From the NCBI GenBank assembly GCA_039808325.1, contig JBDHSU010000076.1, positions 1 through 20,753 of the forward strand: a stretch of 20,753 bases of DNA, written 5' to 3'. Source of the stretch: JAFKKS01 sp039808325. Lineage in GTDB: Bacteria > Pseudomonadota > Alphaproteobacteria > Rhizobiales > Xanthobacteraceae. This document shows positions 15,394 to 20,753 of the stretch, piece by piece (positions within the stretch are counted from its first letter, which is position 1; the number at the start of each line of letters is the position of its first letter). The notes under the pieces were generated by a model. The model made no database searches. It saw only the letters and a list, made by a program, of their open reading frames with translations, and had not been told where the DNA came from. Position numbers and translations under genes: made by a program.

Positions 15394-15992
15394 GCAAACC
15401 GATGCGCGATTTCACGAAAGGCGAGCTTGAATGGAGCCCGTGGCTCGAACCCGTCGACCTTGACGAGGCAACGGCGGAGCAGCGCGACGCGTTGAAGATC
15501 ACGCCGTCGAGCCGCGCGGTCGGCGCTTATTCTCTTGTTCTTGCGCATGACCCGGAGACCTTGAGCGAGCGCTCGCCGCTCTACAACGGCATCATGTTCG
15601 GCGCGAAGGGGTTGCCGCGCGCGGATCGAGAACTGGGCGCTGTCGCCGCCTCCCGCATCAATGGCTGCGCCTACTGCGCTTCGGTGCACGCGAAGCGCTT
15701 CGTCGATCTGACGAAGGAGCCGGAGGTGATGAAGCGCATCCACGCCGACGGGGTCGAGGTGAAACTCAATGCGCGCCGCAGGGCGATTGTCGACTATGCG
15801 GCGAAGCTGACGCGCGACCCGGCCTCAATCGGAGCGGCCGACCTTGCGCCGCTGCGGGCCCAGGGACTTTCAGCGCTCGAAGTGCTCGACCTCACGCACG
15901 TGGTCGCGATGTTCGGCTGGGCCAATCGGCTGATGCAGAGCCTGGGCGCGCCGCTGCCGGAGGGCAGCGAAACGGGCTCGGCGGCCCTCTAA
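15390..15992 (+). CDS. AhpD-like alkylhydroperoxidase-domain protein, Avi_7169-like
   Basis: The product is 200 residues. It carries the AhpD/CMD redox motif CAYCASVH (C93, C96, H100), with Glu81 upstream in ADRELGAVAASRI. In AhpD-fold proteins the two cysteines form a disulfide that reduces peroxides or an oxidised partner, and the histidine and glutamate act in the proton relay. The N-terminal WSPWLEPVDLDEATAEQRDAL and the C-terminal LEVLDLTHVVAMFGWANRLMQSLG resemble the family I recall as the Avi_7169 group, which tends to sit beside the Avi_7170-type protein. It is coupled to the upstream gene by an ATGA overlap. A role in detoxifying peroxide or reactive products from the monooxygenase is plausible. 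The importer operon starts 170 bases downstream. Confidence 0.85.
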   Translation: MSKPMRDFTKGELEWSPWLEPVDLDEATAEQRDALKITPSSRAVGAYSLVLAHDPETLSERSPLYNGIMFGAKGLPRADRELGAVAASRINGCAYCASVHAKRFVDLTKEPEVMKRIHADGVEVKLNARRRAIVDYAAKLTRDPASIGAADLAPLRAQGLSALEVLDLTHVVAMFGWANRLMQSLGAPLPEGSETGSAAL

Positions 15993-16056
15993 GGGATCGG
16001 CGGCTCACGGCCGAAGTGCGTGCGCCGCAGCCCGCGAACCGGCCCGGGCGGACGGA

Positions 16057-16116
16057 TTGACGCACGCCCATCGTGGGGTTGTATCGATCTGCGAAACGTG
16101 TGAAATCCCCCGGGGG
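16057..16116 (+). promoter_or_regulatory. Possible promoter and palindrome upstream of the importer operon
   Basis: The 170-base gap before the binding-protein gene has a -35-like TTGACG (16057-16062, five of six consensus bases). At 17 bases from it lies a poor -10 candidate, TGTATC (16080-16085). A 10-bp palindrome, cccccggggg (16107-16116), follows 47 bases before the ATG. The pattern would allow independent transcription of the importer, but the -10 match is weak. Confidence 0.3.
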
Positions 16117-16162
16117 CGTGCGGAGAATATACGCATCGTCGTACTGAGGTTGGGGAGGAAAA

Positions 16163-17461
16163 ATGATCCCAAGGTGCATTGGACGAATTGCTCGCCTTGC
16201 CGTTGTGGGCATGGCGGGTGCTGCTATCGCGGCCGGCGCAGCGTCGGCGCAGACGGAACTGAAGGTCGGGTATATGAAAAACCCGATCCAGGACGCGTCT
16301 CTCGACATGATGGATAAGTGGGCCAAGGCGAATAACGTCAAGCTCACCCGCGTGCCGATGGCCTACAGCGTGTTCATGGAGAAGGTCACATCCACGCTGA
16401 CCTCCGGAAACGATCAGTTCGATATCATCTGGCACAATGACGACTGGGGCCAGCTCTGGAAGAAGTGGGTCGAGCCGACCGACGACGTCAAGGGCATGGA
16501 GAACACGGATCCGTGGGAGCTCGAGGCTTTCGCGAACGACGACAACAAGCCCACGGTCGTTCCCATGGCGCCGACCGTCGGTACCTTTTTCTACCGTAAG
16601 GATCTGATGAAGGAGAACGAGGTTCCGAAGACCTTCGCCGAACTCGTCTCGGTCAGCCAGAAACTGCAGAAAGAAGGCAAGGTGAAGTGGGGATTCGCCG
16701 GTCCGATGGCGATGAACAACACCTGGTTCACGTTCTGGTGGACCATGTGGTCGAACAAGTGCGACATTCTCAAGCCGATCTACGAGCGCAATTACGAAAA
16801 GCTCAAAGCCGCCAAGTTCGAGCCGGCGGTCACCGAGCCTTGCCACCAGGAGATCGTCGAATTCTGGTGGGATGCGCTGCACAAGAACAAGATCAGCCCG
16901 CCCGGCATGAGCGCGTATACGCGCAACGAATCGAACGCCATCTTCATGGCGGGCGATGCGGCGTTCACGTTGATCGACTCGATTCACTACGGTGAGTTCA
17001 ACGATCCCAAGCGCTCGAAGATCGCCGGCAAGGTCGGAATGGCGCCGTTCCCGGTCGGTCCGCGCAACGACAAGCCGACGTCTTGGAACGAGATCTGGGG
17101 CTGGGCGATCCCGAAGGGCGCACCGGCGGAGAAGAAGAAGATCGCCAAGCAGATGCTCAGCGCCATGCTGAGCGATGAGGCCGGCCAGATCGAGATGTGG
17201 AAGAAGACCGGCGGTCCGCCGCCGAACATGAAGCTGTGGCCGAAACTTGCGCAGCAAGACCCGGTGTTCGCCGAGCTCAAGCATGCCGTGTTCGACCAGA
17301 AGCCTCTGACGCACTCGGCTTACTACTTCCCTGAGTGGCCGGCCGTGCACAAAGCCTATTCCGACATGGTCATCGAGGCCATGGGCGGAAAACGGGAGGA
17401 TATCCCGAAGGTGCTCGCTGCGCATAAGGACAAGATCCAGCAGGCAGCGATGGGGAACTGA
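16163..17461 (+). CDS. ABC importer solute-binding protein (family 1, CUT1 type)
   Basis: The product is 432 residues. A signal peptide (arginine-containing start, hydrophobic VVGMAGAAIAAGAA) has a likely cut at ASA-Q (29/30). The mature protein has the bilobal pattern of family 1 binding proteins: LKVGYMKNP, the hinge-region DQFDIIWHNDDWGQLWKKW, the TVGTFFYRKDLMKENEVPKT segment typical of sugar-binding proteins, and the conserved GDAAFTLID (residues in the middle). I counted about 19 tryptophans, clustered at NTWFTFWWTMWSN, EFWWDAL and SWNEIWGWAI, which suits stacking against a sugar or another ring. It captures substrate in the periplasm and delivers it to the permeases coded next. A strong GGGGAGGAA precedes the ATG by 2 bases from its end, with the core spaced about 6 bases. 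Two hairpins separate it from the permeases. Confidence 0.93.
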   Translation: MIPRCIGRIARLAVVGMAGAAIAAGAASAQTELKVGYMKNPIQDASLDMMDKWAKANNVKLTRVPMAYSVFMEKVTSTLTSGNDQFDIIWHNDDWGQLWKKWVEPTDDVKGMENTDPWELEAFANDDNKPTVVPMAPTVGTFFYRKDLMKENEVPKTFAELVSVSQKLQKEGKVKWGFAGPMAMNNTWFTFWWTMWSNKCDILKPIYERNYEKLKAAKFEPAVTEPCHQEIVEFWWDALHKNKISPPGMSAYTRNESNAIFMAGDAAFTLIDSIHYGEFNDPKRSKIAGKVGMAPFPVGPRNDKPTSWNEIWGWAIPKGAPAEKKKIAKQMLSAMLSDEAGQIEMWKKTGGPPPNMKLWPKLAQQDPVFAELKHAVFDQKPLTHSAYYFPEWPAVHKAYSDMVIEAMGGKREDIPKVLAAHKDKIQQAAMGN

Positions 17462-17464
17462 GCA

Positions 17465-17493
17465 TTGCTTCGCCGGCAATGCGCCGGCGGCAA
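17465..17493 (+). terminator. Stem-loop just after the binding-protein gene
   Basis: Three bases after the stop, ttgc and gcaa enclose cgccggc-aatgc-gccggcg, giving a 7-bp GC stem extended by 4 bp beyond a tt bulge. No T-run follows. Such 3' hairpins commonly protect binding-protein mRNA or attenuate transcription into the permease genes. Confidence 0.55.
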
Positions 17494-17519
17494 GGCTTCC
17501 TTGGCTGAAACACAATCGT

Positions 17520-17544
17520 CATGCCCGGACCTGTTCCGGGCATG
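17520..17544. repeat. Palindromic repeat catgcccgga-cctgt-tccgggcatg
   Basis: A perfect 10-bp inverted repeat with a 5-base loop (extendable by one t-a pair) lies in the 140-base gap between the binding protein and the first permease, followed by attttct. The sequence closely resembles a dispersed palindrome I recall as frequent in Bradyrhizobium-like genomes. The stem plus the T-rich tail could act as an intrinsic attenuator, giving more binding protein than permease. Confidence 0.65.
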
Positions 17545-17601
17545 ATTTTCTAAGCTTTGCCCTTTACGGACAAAATCGTGACGCGCAGTCATTTTCTTGG
17601 A

Positions 17602-18477
17602 ATGAACGAGAGAACGCGTTTCATGCTGGCGCTGGTCGCGCCCGCGGCTCTCGTCTTGCTGTTGTTTCAGGTCGTGCCGATCGTGACCGGCGCGAACGTC
17701 AGCTTTCGCGATTGGGCGTTGAACGATCCGAAGCGGACCTTCGTCGGCCTCGCCAATTACATTCACGTTCTGAAGGACAAGGAGTTCCTGCAGATCGTGA
17801 TGCCGAACACGTTCGGCTTCATGTTCGTTTCGGTCGTCTGCTCGCTGATCTTCGGGCTCCTGATCGCGCTGATGCTCAACAAGCGCTTTCCAGGCCGTGT
17901 GGTCGTGCAGTCGTTCGTGCTGCTGCCTTTGATGGTGGCGCCGGTCATCGCCGCGATCACCGTGCGGTGGATGTTCAACGACCAGTTCGGTGTCGTGAAC
18001 GCCGCGTTGCAAGGGCTCGGTTTCGAACCGATCGCCTGGTTGACGGGGCGATGGACCGCATTCTTCGTGCTCATCATCACGGACGTCTGGCTGTGGACGC
18101 CGTGGTTCGCGCTGATCTTGCTGGCGGGACTACAGAGCTTGCCGCCCGAACCGTTCGAAGCGGCGCAGATCGACGCGGCCGGGCCGTGGCGCACCTTCCG
18201 CTACATCACGCTGCCGATGCTCCGCTCGGTCATGGTCGTCTGCGTGGTCATCCGCGCGATCGATGCGTTCCGCACGTTCGACATCGTCTGGACGATCACC
18301 GGCGGCGGGCCCGCGCGCGCGACGGAGCTTTTCAGCCTCTATGCGTATGTGGAGTCGTTCCAGTTCCTGAACCTTGGGCGCGGATCGGCTGCGGCCGTCA
18401 TCGGAGCGATCGTCATCGTGGTGTTCGCCATGGGACTTTATCGCATCCTCAACCGCTTCGTGGAGGTGTCCCGATGA
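17602..18477 (+). CDS. ABC importer permease (MalF/UgpA type)
   Basis: The product is 291 residues from the ATG at 17602, with six predicted helices. The first is MLALVAPAALVLLLFQVVPIV. The coupling-loop EAA motif reads EAAQIDAAGPWRTFRYITLP (186-205), which docks on the ATPase. The length and the opening LFQVVPI with a following FVGLANY element are typical of the MalF-like CUT1 partner. The start is uncertain: in-frame GTG at 17578 and TTG at 17557 would extend the N-terminus by 8 or 15 residues, and none has a strong ribosome site. Its stop overlaps the next permease start by 4 bases (ATGA). It forms the inner-membrane channel with the second permease. Confidence 0.92.
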   Translation: MNERTRFMLALVAPAALVLLLFQVVPIVTGANVSFRDWALNDPKRTFVGLANYIHVLKDKEFLQIVMPNTFGFMFVSVVCSLIFGLLIALMLNKRFPGRVVVQSFVLLPLMVAPVIAAITVRWMFNDQFGVVNAALQGLGFEPIAWLTGRWTAFFVLIITDVWLWTPWFALILLAGLQSLPPEPFEAAQIDAAGPWRTFRYITLPMLRSVMVVCVVIRAIDAFRTFDIVWTITGGGPARATELFSLYAYVESFQFLNLGRGSAAAVIGAIVIVVFAMGLYRILNRFVEVSR

Positions 18478-19325
18478 CGGACGTTTCCTTGCCGCAGCAG
18501 AGATCCGCCGGCTTTTTCGGCGCTTTGGCGCCCGGCGGCGCACGCATATTGTTCATTCTGGCGGCGATCGGGGTCTGCTTGATCTTCGCATTCCCGGTGT
18601 TCTGGCTGATGCTGACCGCGCTGCGGCCCGCGTCGGAGGTTTTCTACGTCCAGAGCGGGTCGACGATCACGATCGAGAACTTCTTCGAGGTCCTGGAGCA
18701 GCCCATCGTGCTCAAGGCGCTGTTCAACAGCTTCGTGATCGCAACGCTCGCTACGATCCTCTCGCTCGGCATCACGGCAACGTCCGGCTACATGCTGTCG
18801 CGCTTCAAGGGCGTGGTGCCGAACACCTGGTTTTCGCTGATCTACGTGTTCCGCTGCGTTCCGTACGTGTCGTGGGTGCTGCCGCTCTATTTCGTGACCA
18901 TCAAGCTCGGCATCTTCGATACGTATTGGGGCCTTCTGCTCCCGCATGTCGCTGTTCATATCTGCTTCTTCTCGTGGATCATGAAGGGCTTTTTCGACGG
19001 CATCGACCCGTCGATGGAATACGCCGCGATGATCGACGGGTGCTCGCGGTGGGGTGCGTTCATCCGCGTCGCGCTGCCGGCGGCGCTTCCGGGCATCACC
19101 GCGCTTGCGCTGCTGTGCTGGCTCTACACGTGGAACGAGTTCCTGTTCGCGCTGATCCTCACGGCGCATGAAGTACCGATCTTGACGGTCGTGATGGCGC
19201 AGTTCGTGCACGAGATGGGCATGGAGTGGCACTTGATGAGCGCGACGGCGGTCATCGCGCTCGCGCCCGCCTTGCTCATCACGATCTTCGGTCAAAAATA
19301 CGTTGTTCGAGGCTTGCGGATCTGA
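18474..19325 (+). CDS. ABC importer permease (MalG/UgpE type)
   Basis: The product is 283 residues with six predicted helices. The first is ILFILAAIGVCLIFAFPVFWLML. The EAA loop is EYAAMIDGCSRWGAFIRVALP (182-202), with tyrosine in place of the first alanine, and WNEFLFALILT is the helix 5-6 pattern seen in MalG-like proteins. Translation is coupled to the upstream permease by an ATGA overlap, and the ATPase starts 2 bases after its stop. The strict coupling indicates an obligate heterodimer with the first permease. Substrate identity is set by the binding protein and cannot be read here. Confidence 0.93.
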   Translation: MTDVSLPQQRSAGFFGALAPGGARILFILAAIGVCLIFAFPVFWLMLTALRPASEVFYVQSGSTITIENFFEVLEQPIVLKALFNSFVIATLATILSLGITATSGYMLSRFKGVVPNTWFSLIYVFRCVPYVSWVLPLYFVTIKLGIFDTYWGLLLPHVAVHICFFSWIMKGFFDGIDPSMEYAAMIDGCSRWGAFIRVALPAALPGITALALLCWLYTWNEFLFALILTAHEVPILTVVMAQFVHEMGMEWHLMSATAVIALAPALLITIFGQKYVVRGLRI

Positions 19326-19327
19326 CG

Positions 19328-20437
19328 ATGACTGGTGTTGTTCTCAAGAACGTTCAGAAGAAGTACGGCAACGTGACTGCCGTGGTCGATTTCAACCTCG
19401 AGATCAAGGACCGGGAATTCGTCGTGTTCGTGGGCCCGTCCGGATGCGGCAAGTCGACGACGCTGCGCATGATCGCCGGGCTCGAGGAGATCACCGGCGG
19501 AACCATTTCCATCGGCGGACAGGTCGTCAACGACCTGCAGCCGAAGGATCGCGATATCGCGATGGTCTTTCAGAACTACGCGCTCTATCAGCACATGAGC
19601 GTGCGCGACAATCTCGCGTTCGGCCTGCGCAACCGCAAGGTGCCGGCCGCGACGATCGACGAGGCGATCGCCCGCGCCGCGCGCATCCTCTCGATCGAGC
19701 CGCTGTTGAATCGCCGGCCGCGTCAACTTTCCGGCGGTCAGCAGCAGCGCGTGGCGCTCGGGCGCTGCATCGTGCGCAATCCTAAGGTCTTTCTGTTCGA
19801 CGAGCCGTTGTCGAATCTCGACGCGCAGTTGCGGGCCCAGATGCGGCTCGAGATCAAGGAGTTGCGTAGTCGCGTGCCCACCACCTCGATCTTCGTCACC
19901 CACGATCAGGTGGAGGCGATGACGCTCGGCGACCGCATCGTCGTGATGAAAGACGGCGTGATGCAGCAGGTCGGCACGCCGCTGGAGCTTTACCGCACGC
20001 CGGCCAACCGCTTCGTCGCGAGTTTCATCGGCTCGCCGGCGATGAATTTCATCGACATGGCTGTGGCCGGCGACGGCGACAGCTTCAAGCTCAGCGGCGA
20101 GGGGCTTACGTTCAGGCTCCCGAACCGGCGCTTCCCCAAGCTGGGCGGCAGCGTCGGCAAGCATGTCCGCGTCGGCGTGCGCCCGCAGCATCTGGTCCTG
20201 GGCGCGCCGTCCGGCGACGGGCAGGTGGGCGTGACCGGAAAGCTCATGGTGACGGAGCAACTCGGTGACGAGCAGATTCTCGTCCTGCGCGTCGGCGGCC
20301 AGGATATCCGGGTGGCGGGCGTCGACCCCGAACTGGATTTTTCAGCCGGCGGAGAAATCGAAACGTTCACCGCGATCGAGAACCTGCACCTCTTCGAGCA
20401 GGCCGACAAGGAAGCGTCGCTGCTGCGCGCGGCTTGA
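19328..20437 (+). CDS. ABC importer ATP-binding protein (UgpC/MsmK/MalK type)
   Basis: The product is 369 residues. Motifs are Walker A GPSGCGKST (36-44), Q-loop Gln82, signature LSGGQQQRVALGR (134-146), Walker B VFLFDEP (154-160), D-loop SNLD and switch His192 (VTHDQVEAMTL). After about residue 240 a C-terminal regulatory OB/TOBE region follows, including VRVGVRPQHLVLG and a second beta-rich repeat. The length is normal for MalK-like subunits. A homodimer in the cytoplasm powers import through the two permeases. The ATG lies 2 bases after the second permease stop, so it is the last gene of the operon. MalK-type subunits can be shared between several sugar importers, so this one may serve others too. 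Confidence 0.94.
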   Translation: MTGVVLKNVQKKYGNVTAVVDFNLEIKDREFVVFVGPSGCGKSTTLRMIAGLEEITGGTISIGGQVVNDLQPKDRDIAMVFQNYALYQHMSVRDNLAFGLRNRKVPAATIDEAIARAARILSIEPLLNRRPRQLSGGQQQRVALGRCIVRNPKVFLFDEPLSNLDAQLRAQMRLEIKELRSRVPTTSIFVTHDQVEAMTLGDRIVVMKDGVMQQVGTPLELYRTPANRFVASFIGSPAMNFIDMAVAGDGDSFKLSGEGLTFRLPNRRFPKLGGSVGKHVRVGVRPQHLVLGAPSGDGQVGVTGKLMVTEQLGDEQILVLRVGGQDIRVAGVDPELDFSAGGEIETFTAIENLHLFEQADKEASLLRAA

Positions 20438-20438
20438 G

Positions 20439-20463
20439 CCGGCGCTGGACGTTACCGCGCCGG
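20439..20463. terminator. Inverted repeat between importer operon and CoA-transferase gene
   Basis: A perfect 7-bp GC inverted repeat, ccggcgc and gcgccgg with an 11-base loop, occupies most of the 37-base gap between two converging genes. It begins one base after the ATPase stop codon. No T-run is present on either side, so it is a candidate bidirectional terminator or mRNA end stabiliser only. Confidence 0.4.
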
Positions 20464-20474
20464 GCGCCCTTGCG

Positions 20475-20753
20475 TCAGCTCACGACGCCGGCGGCACGTA
20501 GCGCCGCAATTTTCGCCGCGTCATAGCCGGCATCGCGCAAAACGTCGTCGGTATGCTGGCCGACGTTCGGAGCATGGCGCGGCGTAACCTTCTCGGTTCC
20601 ATCGACCCAGAACGGACTGTTGATCGTCAGCATGGTGTCGTTCTCGAACGGCACCAGCACCTTCGTTTCCAGCATCTGCTCGTCGGTCGGCAGATCGTCC
20701 ACCGTGCCGATGATGCTGAACATCACGCCGCCGGCGTCGAGGAGCTTGCGCCA
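20475..20753 (-). CDS. Class III CoA-transferase (CaiB/BaiF family), C-terminal part, cut by window end
   Basis: About 92 C-terminal residues are present and the frame is open to the window edge, so the start lies beyond it. The sequence has the usual end of formyl-CoA transferase/CaiB-like proteins: MFSIIGTVDDLPTDEQMLET, then INSPFWVDGTEKVTPRHAP, then GQHTDDVLRDAGYDAAKI and ALRAAGV. These enzymes move CoA from one acyl-CoA to another carboxylic acid in catabolism of organic acids, carnitine or aromatic acids. The catalytic aspartate lies in the missing N-terminal part and cannot be checked. It converges on the importer operon, so it is not co-transcribed with it, but its position may reflect a shared catabolic neighbourhood. 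Confidence 0.88.
   Translation of the reverse strand, partial: WRKLLDAGGVMFSIIGTVDDLPTDEQMLETKVLVPFENDTMLTINSPFWVDGTEKVTPRHAPNVGQHTDDVLRDAGYDAAKIAALRAAGVVS

Noticed and set aside
15989..17515. 508-residue minus-strand open frame
   Set aside because: Antisense to the solute-binding protein, which has a signal peptide, strong ribosome site and clear family motifs.
19292..20260. 322-residue minus-strand open frame
   Set aside because: Antisense to the importer ATPase with intact Walker motifs; composition is that of a shadow frame.
1..20753. Mobile element, prophage, CRISPR or toxin-antitoxin system
   Set aside because: I found no transposase, integrase, phage structural gene, regularly spaced repeats or small toxin-antitoxin pair, and composition looks even across the window.

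Overview
This window looks like a chromosomal segment of a high-GC, Gram-negative alphaproteobacterium, most likely a member of the Rhizobiales/Hyphomicrobiales. Reasons: a TamB C-terminus and an LptF/LptG-type permease imply an outer membrane; codon use is strongly GC-biased; and the dyad repeats at 12383-12412 and 17520-17544 resemble short intergenic palindromes I associate with Bradyrhizobium/Rhodopseudomonas-like genomes. The taxonomic call is inference only. No transposase, integrase, phage gene or CRISPR array is visible.

Layout. (1) 1-392: the end of tamB (+), followed by a non-coding stretch and tRNA-Ser(CGA) on the minus strand (661-750). (2) 833-5729: an ABC exporter (-) divergent from a GT4 glycosyltransferase (+), then convergent with a PRC-barrel protein/MFS transporter pair (-). 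(3) 5990-9205: a zinc-type CDF transporter (+) convergent with a two-gene minus-strand unit, a secreted ceramidase-like hydrolase and an alpha/beta hydrolase. (4) 9412-13199: a lone LptF/LptG-type permease (+), a GMC oxidoreductase (+) and a divergent-sequence SDR (-). (5) 13394-15992: a tight three-gene unit with ATGA overlaps, coding an FAD/NAD(P)-binding monooxygenase-like flavoprotein, a cysteine-free CMD-like protein and a CxxC-type AhpD-like protein. (6) 16163-20437: a complete CUT1-type ABC importer (binding protein, two permeases, ATPase). (7) 20475-20753: the C-terminus of a class III (CaiB/BaiF) CoA-transferase (-), cut by the window end.

The most interesting part is 12.4-20.7 kb. 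A flavin monooxygenase-like protein is translationally coupled to a pair of AhpD-fold proteins and followed by a dedicated importer whose binding protein is rich in tryptophan. GMC and SDR oxidoreductases and a CoA-transferase lie around it. I read this as a possible uptake-and-oxidation locus for an unidentified organic substrate. The individual protein families are recognisable; the combination and the substrate are not something I can name. A second lead is the secreted ceramidase-like enzyme placed divergently from an LptF/LptG-type lipid permease that lacks its usual partner gene.
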